Shown piece by piece: positions 27,601 through 39,600 of a stretch of 64,000 nucleotides of DNA (positions are counted from its first letter, which is position 1; each line of letters begins with the position of its first letter). The notes below the pieces were generated by a model. It searched no databases. It saw only the letters and a program-made list of their open reading frames with translations, and had not been told where the DNA came from. The position numbers and the translations under genes were made by a program. The stretch is from Anas platyrhynchos (taxonomy: Eukaryota > Chordata > Aves > Anseriformes > Anatidae), in the NCBI RefSeq assembly GCF_047663525.1, contig NC_092611.1, positions 5,679,001-5,743,000 on the forward strand, given 5' to 3'.

Positions 27601-30600
27601 CGCGACGCCCAGGGAGCTGCTGGGTGACAGCACAGCGCTGGGGGTGACAGGTTGGGTTTACCAGCACCCAGATCCTGTCTGAACCCTGCATGTGTCCTAA
27701 CGAGGCCGTACATGCACAAATTACCCACTTTTCAACGCTACAGAAGACCCCTGAGAAGTCTTTGCTTGATTAGAGGCGAAATTCTGCTGTGGCCAGGCTT
27801 GGATTTGTGCCACATGTGTTCTTAGCAGAGGATTATCGAAAACCGATGCATGGTGAAAGCACAGAAGCCCGTCTTCTCCAAGAGTGGATCTGCTCAACGC
27901 CCTGTTCATCGGCGCCCAGTGTTTTTTTTTCTTTAGCTCAGGTCACCTGAGAATGAGCTGTGCGGTGAGGAGCACGGGTCCGAGCCGTGTCGAATGGAGT
28001 CGGGACCTCTCTTGCCACAAGGCAGCGAGCAGTGAGTGAAGGCAACTTAAAGCTTTCACTTTTCTGAAGGCAAAGGATGCCCAAAATAAACAGCCAATTC
28101 CTCAGAGGCAGCTCTAAGTAGGGCTTATAGATTAACTGCAAAGTCCTCTGTCCTCTGAAGCACATCCTTTAGTCTTGCCAAGGAAAGCTAATAGCTTTGA
28201 TGTTCCCTACCACCATCCCATTTTGACTTTCTTTTCCGTTAGCTTTTTCTCCCAACTGTTCTGGGTACGTAGCAGACCAATACCAAAGCTAAATCTCATC
28301 TCTGATGCAGAGTGAGCTCAGCTAGGCTTTTGTTTCACAGGCATGAGTGCTGTAGCGTAGCTGTCTGGCTTAGCAGTCAGCTGATGGCTTTCTTATTCCT
28401 CTTGGAGTGTTTCCTGCTTCAACTTACATTTTATAAAGACCAACTCCTAAGGACTACATCTTGTCCAGCCCAATTTCAAAGATTCTGCTCTGGCAAACTC
28501 GGTCATCTATAGCTAAGTATTTCTGCAGTGCAGTCTAGCTGGTGCTGCGGTCCTGGCTTCAGAGTTTGAGTCCCGGGCTGCTTCGTGCTTCACAAAATAC
28601 CCAAGAATTCCTTTCTGTGACCTCCATGAGATGGCTGGCTGGAGGTATTGCTGTCCAGAGGTGGTGGCAATGAGAACCCGTCCAAGTTCAGTGACAGTGA
28701 AGGAGAATTAGTTACAGCATGTGCAGATGTGGTGCTTCCCCACTGAGGTCTCCACAAATCATAACTGAGTTGCTTTTTGGGACAAAGGCATGTTGGAGAT
28801 TAATTTGAAAAAAAAAAAAAAAAAGACTTTCTTGAATCAATGGCTACAGAGGGATAAAGTAGGCCAGCAAGCTTTAGCAAAAGGACAAAAAAAAAAGATT
28901 CTTTGAAATGTTCTGTCATTACAGAAGTGAGAAGAAATCTACTGGGAGCTATGCGTTGCTCTCAAGAGCGGGTACAGGGCCCAGGGGGGCTCTCAGCGAT
29001 GGAAATCCAGCTCATGGTAACAGGATGAAACTGCTGAGTCAAGGAAGTTTTTTCTGGAGAAGCAACTTGAACAGATTGTAGCAAGAGATGTGGATTTCAG
29101 GATATCCAGGATAATCTGTAGAAAATCTCAGGGACTTGGCGGCTTCCTACCCGTTCTCTTTGGTGAGAGAAGGCACTGGAGCCAGGGAGGTTTGAGGTTG
29201 GGAACTTGTTTAAAACTTGCCAACTAAGTGCTGCCCGGGATTAAGAAGATGAGCTTAAGTGATTTGTTTATTTTTATCTGGCCACATATGCTTCCCGAAT
29301 GCTGCGCTCCTTCTGCCACCAGTGGCCCAGTTAGCATCAGTGCTATGTGCAGGTATAACTTCGGGCTTTACCTGGCTCAGAAGCGGCTTTGAAACTTATT
29401 TATTTCCAACCTAAACTTTCATAATTGGAGCTTTGCCTCTCCTGACCCTTCTGAGCTTTCTGCCTGGGGCTCACCACAAGCAGGCAGATACAGCTGCTGT
29501 TTTGGGATCCGATGTGGGGAGTTTCCACCTGTGCAAGACTGCAAGTTGGAGCAGAGAGGTATTCAGTTCTGTGTGTGGATTGAGAGCCACCTCCCCTGCT
29601 GGTGAAATTCACAGTAACTCCCTGGGGGCAGTGCTGCTGTTTCCTAGCCTTAAGTCATCATTCTCTGCCTGTACGCGCTATCTCGTGTAGATAAGCATTT
29701 CTGATCCTGTTCCTTCGCCCTTTGAATATAGCAGCTACGTGTTTTATGCTTATTTCCCCAAGCTGCAGCTGCACTGTCCTCATAAAACCCAGCTTTGCTG
29801 TTCCTGCACCACCTTCTGCCTGGGGTGTGTCAGTTCTCCTTGCTCAGCACTATTTGTAAACGGTTCGATCAAAGCACGAGTGGTCGTTGACCGGAGGCAG
29901 TGAATTTCTAACCTACACTTGCTTTTCCAGGTATTACCCATGCCTGCTGCCTGTTGTTTCAGAGGCCTGTGAGAATGCTGTGCTACACAGGTACTCTGTG
30001 CTTGTCAGCCAGCCCTTGCAACCTGTTCAGTCTCAGCTTTAGTTGGCTTGTAGTGCCCTTGTCTTGTGCTGGAGGACAGGTAAATCGCTGCAGGCTCCTG
30101 GTTAGTAATCCCTGTACGATGTGAATTCTGTCCTCCCCTTCTGCTACCAGCCGCTCTACAGATAGAGTAGAAAGCAGCCAGAGGCTTAGGTATTTCCCTC
30201 TCCCAGTGTGACATTTCTCTGAGATGTGTGGGTCCCGCTTTTCTCGAGACTGGAATTCATTTCTTGCATCTGGCTGTGATGATGTCTCCGAGGAACAAGC
30301 TGCTATTGTCCAACTCCTTTGTGTATTCAGAGTCGTGGCACTGGGGTGGTCTGATGGAGGCAGTGTAACCGCTTTGGTTCTTGGCTGGTTGATAAAAATG
30401 TCCTCTTGATGCAGCCAAAAAGGACCAGGGAGCCAGGCAGGGCAATAGGAATAGCTTCTTGCACGCAGGAACCAACCTGAACGGAGCTGTGATAGCACAA
30501 GTATTCAAGCTGGTAAGCGCTTTGGAGCCCAGTGTCTCGCACTGTTTGGTGCAGTTCTTTTGCCAAACAAGTTATAAAGGAATTAAAATAAGCAGCAATA

Positions 30601-33600
30601 CAGGCAGACATAAGTCTGTGCTGACAGCAGACTTAATCTGTGCTGAGTGATGAATTTGATCCAGGGGTTTTCTTTAAATTAAGGAAAAGGTTTGTTCCTA
30701 GTGGACAGGTGAGGGTTCTTTATTTCTTCCATGCCTTGAGTTGGAAGGCACCGGAGCGGTGCTCGTTGTCACAAATACCACGTCACTCAACTCTAATGTT
30801 ACACACGCTTCATGAAGACATCCATTTTTCATAAGCATGAGGCATTCAGGGTAGCAGCACTGAAATGCCATTGCTGTTGGACTGGGGATCAGAAAGTCAG
30901 GCAGCGTTTGTCATCCTACTGCAAAGCGGGAGGCCTTAAATGTCAGCAGTCATAAAAGTTTCTGCTTGTGTTGTGAGCGAGAATTTCCCCATCTCGTGTT
31001 TGCAGCAAGTTAGTTTCACGATCTCTGCCTGAGTGTGTTACATTTCAGTTGCAGAGCGTGGCAGAGTGGCTTGAGGCAGTCAGGATGGAAGTTAGTAGTG
31101 AAATGAGAATTAAATACATGTCTTGGGCAGCTCGTTAACCCGTTGTACATTTGTTTTTGGAAAACCTGTATGCTGTATGTGACAAAAAGCACCGTTTGCC
31201 TAGGTTGGAAGGTGAGAGCTGATCCTGCCAGGTGGGGTGAAATGAGCAGTCTCTTAGGGGAGCCGATCTCTTTACTGGAGGCCGGATGCTCATCTCTCTC
31301 TTTCTCTTCTAGGTTTAACTGGAGTGAGCTGATCCCTATGCGGTTATGGGGGAGGACCCTCGGCTTGCAGACAGAGAACTCTCAGTTCCTGCTGGAAGGC
31401 ATGCCGTTTCGCATCTTCGGAGGCTCAATGCACTATTTCCGAGTCCCCAGGGAGTACTGGGAAGACCGCATGCTTAAGATGAAAGCCTGTGGTTTAAACA
31501 CCCTCACGACGTAAGTGTCCCCGCTGTCTCATCCCTGTGACGTGCACCTAACAGCCAATTCCCTGCTCCGTGAGAGCTGATAGGGCCCTAGCAATATCTT
31601 TTGGTGCTTAGTATGGGGAAAGACTAATTCCTTCTTCTGCCACAACATTTAGCATCTGTTCTCTGCATTTCCCTGCTAGCCTGTTAGGCGCTTCCCTGAG
31701 CAAGTTTCTCCAGCTGGTGGATCTTTCTGGGGAACGCTGCTCCATCACTGTAGTGTACAGAAAAGAATAATGGGGACTCGAGTCTTCTTTACCCATCACA
31801 CGCAGCAGTGCACTCAAACACAGGCCTGACGCTGATCAGACACACTGGAGGGTGCCTTCCAAATGCTGACATGATGCGGAAGGGTCAGGCCCTCAGCACA
31901 GCTGTGTTTCAGAAGCTGCTCTGGAGAATGAAAGATCCATGTAGACAAGGCTTGGATTTTAAGGTGACTGTAGCCTGTGTCTTCAGAATGTGATTTACAT
32001 AACTGCAATGTCTTTTAAGGTAGATTTTTCACTTAAATGTAGACAGTAATTGCCACTTCTCTTTGCTGATCTCACTACATTTGACAGTCTTGAGAAATTC
32101 AGGTAGTGCAGAGAACAGAAAAAGAGCCTTAACGAGGAAAGTGCTTATCAGAAAAATGAAAGAAAGGCACGGATAATATTTAAGCAGGGACTTTGTGATA
32201 TGTACATGCTGTGATTGCTGAATCTGTTACTAATGAAGGGACTGCACAGATTTTTTTCAGCACTTCACAAACACGGTGCCATTTTCAGCACTTCATTTGC
32301 ACTGCCCTAACTCTGTGTTTCAGGTATGTGCCGTGGAACCTTCATGAACAAACAAGAGGGAAGTTTGACTTCACTCAGGACCTGGATCTAGAGTATGTGG
32401 TACAGACGACTCTGTTATTAACTACTGTGGGTTTGAGGGGAGGGTGTGCATGTTGGCTCTGGATGAGGGTGGCATTGCCAGCAAAACCTTGATCTGGCAG
32501 TGGAGACTCATTTCTTCCTTTGCTTTCTAGAGTCCTGTAAAACTTAGAGGTTTAGCATCAACCCAGTACAGTTGCTTCATTAAGCAATTATCTTCTAGTT
32601 CTGGTACCTAAATTTCATGGAGACTGGCACATTAGCAGTGCATGAAGTAGGGATTCTTTAGTCAGACAGTAATTACTTTGTCTGCATCTCTAGGGCCTTC
32701 CTTTCGCTGGCAGCTAAAAATGGACTGTGGGTGATTCTGCGTCCAGGACCTTACATCTGCTCTGAATGGGACCTTGGTGGTCTGCCCAGGTAAGTGTGAG
32801 AATAGTTCAATTAATGCAAGCCTGTGGGACTTGGGAAAAAAAAGAAAACAGACAAAAATCATCTGATCATATAGCTGAGCCTCCTTCAAAGATTTAGAAC
32901 AGATGTCTGTTAGATAGGAACTACTTGCTGTGTCCCCAGAGCAGGTGAATACTCTTAATGTTACTGAGCTCTCCTGTGGAGCACAGACAGTAAGCCTGGA
33001 GCCATAATCTTTTCTTCGAGCAGTTATTTTTTTTTAATAATAACCGTGTTATGGCTTAATGGTCACAGCAGGAAAATGGAATTGAGGAAACCCATCTTCT
33101 ATTGCTGTTGCAACTTGATTGTCTTCATATGAATAGTAATATTTGCAGCTTCACATAAGAATTTGCTTTATCTCAGGTCCAGTTCAAAAGTCCTGCTAGA
33201 ACATATATATGACATACCGGACTTTATCAGTGCCAGCCAACTTTTCCAACCTCCTACTATATTTTCTCTTAAATACACAGCTTGTTGGTGCGAGGCTTTG
33301 GGAGCTGTGTTGAATACGTCAGCACCGAGGCTTGTCTAGTTACTAGATCCCAGTGGAACCGGTGCCAGGCTACGTAGCGCTTGTTTTCCATACCTTTGAA
33401 GAGCGTAAACCTCAGTGGAGACACTTGACAAAATTGAGGGGTTATTTCTTTTAATCTTTTCATTGTTTTTCAGTATGCCCTGCCTTTGGCATCCTGCGTA
33501 GTTCGGGTACAGAACTGTGACTGTTTGTCAGGGACTTACTCCTGCTAGCATGGCTACTTGTGACCGGAGGTAGTAGCAAGTTCTGTATTTCATTATGAGA

Positions 33601-36600
33601 AGTGCACACGTTGTCAGTTGGTGCCAGGTCACTGGAATGTTTCTTTATCAGGCAAATAAAAAGATTCTGATAAAGAGCAACTGTCCTAGTCTCATTTTAC
33701 ACATGGGGAAGCATAAAGAGGCTGTGATTTTTGTGAGCCCGCTGGGCTGAATGTAGTGTGCAGGAGCTGAGTCTTTCAAACGTCTAGAAGCTCTATTAGT
33801 TAATGCCTTTTGCAGAGGCAAGGAAGGGGCAAGCTTACTCTGCTTAAATTGTCACAGCAGCATTTTGTTCTGTGCTTAAACAAATTGCCATTTCTGTGGT
33901 AGCCCCAAACAGCTAACTAAATCTTGTAAATCAGCAGTTGAAACCGTGGGACTAATTACGGGAACCTTTGCTTTGAATGATGACTGGAGTTTTATGAGGG
34001 AGCACTTGGTTGTAGAGTGCTCTTGGGGATGCAGGGAATTCCAAGTAACCTTTAGAGTGGTAAGCTTACCTTCAAGTCTTACTGGGAAAGTTAATGAAAT
34101 GAGCTTACATCTCAGTGCTCAGCCTGAAATGCAGAACTAAAAGAAGGGTAACAGCTTGGCAATTGCAGTCAGGACTCCTCATTTAACAGCATGAGTGGTG
34201 GGTAGCCCCAGTTTGTCAGATTAGCTTTAAAATGATTCTGTAAAAACGTTCCTGTTGTGAAATATTCCTTTGCTCACGGCACACACAGCCAGGCAAATGC
34301 ACTCCATGTACACCCCGTACTTGTAGTTCTGTGAGGGGTCCTTCCTTCAGCAATGAAAGGAAGGGGTTTCAGACCCCTCCTGTATTACAACGTGCTGTAC
34401 AGATATGAGGTCTCTTTCGTACTTGCCCATTTTCTCTTCCATAATCTCCACTGAAGCCATCATTTAGGCAAACACTTTCTCTTGCTGTTGCAAACAGCAC
34501 GTGAAAAGCAAGCAGGGCTCTGTTTTACCTTCTGCATTATTTCCATATAAATGTCTGCTGCAGTAACATTGTTTCCACAGTTATGTTTTTGTAGTGGAAA
34601 GTATCCAGCATAGCATTCCACTTTTAGTTTCTGCTCAAGAGGAAAAAACTTTTGACCCACAATCTGAATGTGTTTTGGTTGGGCAGAGGGTTTAAGAGGG
34701 AACTGAATAAACCACAAACGGTGTTGTTCACTGACTCACTGTGTTGTCTGTACCTGCACTGTGCACATAGCCAAGTGACACAAAAGGATTGATGATTCCT
34801 GCCCAAATATGACTTAATGTCAATGAGTGGTGTTACCTCTTGCAGTCGTGCATGGACATGAGAATTTAATAGATCCTGTTTGCTACTTTTCTTGCAGTTG
34901 GCTCCTGCAAGACCCAGAGATGCAACTGAGGACAACGTACAAGGGCTTCACCGAGGCTGTGGATGCCTATTTTGATCATCTAATGCCTATTGTAGTCCCT
35001 CTTCAGGCAAGTACAATCCATTTCACTCTCTGACCACAAGTGGGGATTATCCACACAGATGACTGCTGGGCTGTAACAGCAGCTTGTTGAAGCAACAGCG
35101 AATCTTCCAGCTTCACTTTAGGAACTGCTGTCAGCTGTAGTTGCCAGCGTCAGCTCTGCAGTTTGAGCCATTTGATTATGTTCTGTAGACTTTGGGAGGA
35201 GGTGCGGGTGGAGCTGACTCCATCTGAGACTCGTGCATCTTTCCTGCAAGCCAGCACTACCAAGATTTTGGTCCTTCTGATTAGAAACCACAGTGAACCT
35301 CTCCTTTTCTTTTCCAACAGTACAAGAAAGGAGGTCCCATCATTGCTGTGCAAGTGGAGAATGAGTATGGTTCCTATGCCAAAGACCCAAACTACATGGC
35401 CTATGTTAAAAGGGTAATGTTGGCACGTTTGCTTATTTCTGTGTTGAATCTCACTCAAACCATCTTCCTTATGGCACTTTCTTCTGAATAACTTTTGAGT
35501 GTGACTTCAGAAAGCCTTGAAAGCATCAGTGCATAATCCAGCTGGATTTCCCCTGGTATTTTTTTTGGTGGAGGACAAGACCCCGTATACACCTCTCACT
35601 ACTGACAAACCAGAGTGCTCATGGCTTCCAGAGAAGAGGGCAGTAGGGAAATGGAGTATCCATAACACGTAGCTGGCCTTGAAGAAGCTGTCTCCTGCTG
35701 GTCCAGTTCTGCTTCTCTTGGACATTTAAGAAGGGTTTCTCCGTTCTTGTGCAATCTGAGGCTCAGTGTCAGGCAGGTTAATTTGCCAAATGCCTCCTTT
35801 ATTCTCGTCAATCAGATGCTGATGATTCCCTGCCTCCAGGCTGCATGATCAAGTACTGGCCAGCACCCAAAGAGGCAAGGTTCTCCAGGTGAATCTAATA
35901 TGGCTCTGACTGACCTGTCCATTTTTCCCCAGTACAATAGCAATGCAGACAGTTAACAAGATCTGCAGTTATGTCTCGCAAGGCTTTTTTTTTTATTTTA
36001 TTTTAATTGAATGCCTAAAGTGTTACAGCACCTAAGAGAGGTTACCCATCTAGCAGTGTATGGGTATGTACTATGAACTGTGTGTTCCCTGCGCCTCTGC
36101 TACAGCATTATCAGACCCTTCTGAAACTCTTAGGGTACTCAAGCGTTATCCTGAGCGCCCTGAGGGTAGTTCTGGATCAGGTCATCTTATTGCTCAAAAT
36201 GTATAGAGGCTCTTTAACCAAAGAAATCAAATGGCAAGAGTCCTAATCTGCTTAGAGCGGTGCTTGTTCCTGCACTAACTCCATCTTGTGGAGTGTTTTA
36301 TTACTGCTTAGAAAGTTAAATATGGAGTACACATACAAACAAGTTACAGTTAATTGCCAGCCTGAGCTGATACTGTCAAAAATGTCTGTTTCTCTACATA
36401 GTTTCCCTCCTGATGTCCTAGACCCAGTGATAAGCATGTAAGTAAATGGCTTTCAGGGCCCTAGATGAATGGGGCATAGAGACTGGTGTCTGAACAGTGT
36501 GCCAACCCCATTCTTGCTTTTCCATATCTCAGTGATGAAAGAGCTCATGATGCTTCACAGACTTGTTGGAACAGATAACGTTTCCTTGCCAGGCATGTGG

Positions 36601-39600
36601 GTGTATTTTGCAGTGCTGGTTTGTTAGATTCTGGTATTGTGGGCAATGTACATCTGAGGAACTCTGTGGTTAAAGAAGAAAATGTGGGAAAGCTGGATTT
36701 GCAGGGGGTTGCAACAGGGTCTGTTGAGGTTTGGGCCCTGAGCTGTGGATGTGGCAAGCTGGTTGCTTCACATCTGCACCTAGCATGTATTACCACGTTG
36801 TGATCCTCCTGGAATTACTATAACCCATTTAAAATGAGAAAACAAAAACCCAACAAAACCAACTCACACAACATCTGAAAGCCCTGTCTTTATCTTGCTC
36901 TTTTGGGTGCAGTGTCTTCACCTTCCAAACCGTTTAGGCCATCAAAGGGTGTTCTGCCACCTCGTCCACACAGTGTGATCTGGGATTAGCTGAGCACACA
37001 CCTGTGTCTGCCTCAGACGCTGCTGCTATTCCTGGTTTCTCTGCTGCACTCTGAAATCCTGTAGTGCATTTCAATGCGTTTCAGCTCCCTGCCGTTGCTC
37101 TGGTTTGCAGTTGATGAGTAAAAAAAAAAAAAGTAAAAGCAAGGCAAGAAACTTAGCACTAAATGCAGTGCTCAAAGAGTCATCTTAATAGGACTTGTTA
37201 GAAATTCCAGTGTCTTCAGCAGCTGATTTTTATCAGGTAATAGTAGCTGTTCAGGTATTCATTTAGTGATGACACGTTGATAAACTAGCCAGGTTGTCTT
37301 AACTCGGAATTGGGTTTGTCTTTAATGCAGATTGTGTGTAAGGCTCCAGTCTGCTCTGTATGCACAGCGTGTACGGGCATGTGCAACCTGCAAAGCTTTG
37401 TTTAAACATACAGCAGACGTTGACTAGTTGGTGCATGTGACACGGGTGACTCCTGTGTGAACTCCTGTATCTTTATCACCACTTTACAGTTAGTAATTTA
37501 GTATCAAGAGTTTGAAGGCTTGTTTTCAGAGCTCCTTGAAGCTGATGGAGTCACTTTCAACACAGGTGCAATGGAAAGGGGTTAATTTGCACCTAGGAGT
37601 TCCTAACCCCTCTTTCACACACCAACCGCTGTTCTGTCAAAGGACAAGCGTAAGAGAACACTCCTAGATAGAAGAACGTTGGGTGTGCATGCATTGTAAA
37701 AAAGTTCAGAGTGCTATTACAGACAGCCCTGTGATATCGAAGAACTCATAAATTCATTCAGGCAGGATTATTCAAGAGCAAAGGTACCTGAGCTGTCCTG
37801 GGGTGGATACATGCACTGGCAAACCAACATTTTTCTCTTATCAGCTTCTGTTGTTAGACTGTAAGGAATGGTGATTTGTTTTTTTCCTGCCACCTAAAGC
37901 ATTTCTTTTCATGGAATGCAGTGAAATCACTAAACCAATTTCAGCAGATAAATTTCTGATGTGTCAGTGAAAAGCTGATCCAGCTTTTAAAAACAAAACA
38001 GGATTTTTCAGTTGTTTTTGAGCTGGAAAAAATAGGCAGGGAAACTTCAGGAGTAACGAGAGGTGTCACAGGAATAATATTTTTTTATTGGACTATTACT
38101 GATTTCAAGTACCTGTCTTGCTTTCACTAGAGAAGGTGATAATGTAGTTTAATGCTTTAATATCCTGACAAATACGATACTCAGGCTGTTAACACAAAGG
38201 TTTTCCGTCTTTTTAATTTAGGCCCTGTTAAGCAGGGGGATTGTGGAACTGCTGATGACCTCAGACAACAAGAACGGGTTATCCTTTGGCTTAGTGGAAG
38301 GAGGTATGTGCTTGTAGGAGAACCAGGTAAGGCCATGTTCTTTGTTGGGGGCACCAGGTGAAATCACAGAATGTTGGGGGTTGGAAGGGACCTTGAAAGA
38401 TCATCTAGTCCAACCCCAGCCTCTGAAAGGAGAAATGCAGCCCCTGAAGGAAAGCAGAATGATTCATTCACCAATCTGCACCCCTAACTGCCTCCTGTTT
38501 GTGGTAGGAGCTCCAGCCACAGAGGAGGGACCCCTTCAGCTGTGTGGTACACACGCTGAACAAAACCAGCCCCTTCTCAGAAGGACTGAGTAATGTTTTC
38601 ATTACAGAGTGTAACAGTGATTGCAGGATTGCTCCACAGGGAGGCAGCCTCTCTGCTTTCAAGGATTTCAGATACGTGCAGGCTAAATGTCTCATACAGG
38701 GCATCAGTACTTCCCAGTGAGGTTAGTCAGAAGATGGCAGTGCCTAGCATTTCTTAATGCTGTTTCCACCAGATTAAAAGGCTGGTTTTGAAAATACTAC
38801 TGCTTATTGCTTCACTTGAATCTACGTAAAATAAGTCTCCCAGCAATTACTACTGCTAATAATTTAGTCCTAAGATACCTGCTCTGCAGTTAAGAAGATA
38901 AAGAGTCCATCAGAGCCTAGCTTCTGAACTCTAACTTTCTGGAAGCCTAGCAGTAGTTTCTGAGGTAGCCTTGTGTTCCCGGTGAGTGTGCTCTATAGAG
39001 CGCATCCCTAGGAGGGTATCAGATGTGCACAATTCAAAAGGATTTCTATTTCCTCTTTCCCTTAAAAAGTGTAAATCCATTAAGTGTATAAAACACTGCT
39101 TAGCACCTTTCCTGCTTTTCACTGTGGAAAAAATGGAGGTACAAATGTTGTAGCCTCACCATGCCCTAAATCAGACTCCTTGGGGGCATAGGGTGATGCT
39201 GGCTTTCAGATTTCTGAATGCAGCTCAGCTGGGATTTACTTAGCTACTTGATCTGTGGTCTCTTGGGTGTTTCTGCTAATTGCCTGCCTGAATAGCCATT
39301 GTTTCCCCAAATTAAGTGTTCAGGGTACAGTCCTGAGTGTTCCTGTTGTCACTCAATCATAAATACCATTAAGTTTCTAATCTCAGGCATGGAGATGATT
39401 AAAAGGAAAATTTTTCGTCCGTCGTTCTTTTCCTCCTCTTATTTTTATACGAAAGTATGAGAGGGACAAATTCAATAGCTCTGAAATCCACAGGCCTTCA
39501 CGAGAAGTACGGCGACCCTCTTAATTTTATATTTCTGGAGCAGAGCAGTTTCCAGCCTTGACCACATCGTGTCACCCTCATCCTGCCAGCAAGCTGACGT

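Noticed and set aside
26749-27633. 294-codon minus-strand frame over the GLB1L2 promoter
   Set aside because: Pro/Ala/Arg-rich shadow of a CpG island; it overlaps GLB1L2 exon 1 in antisense and has no known similarity.
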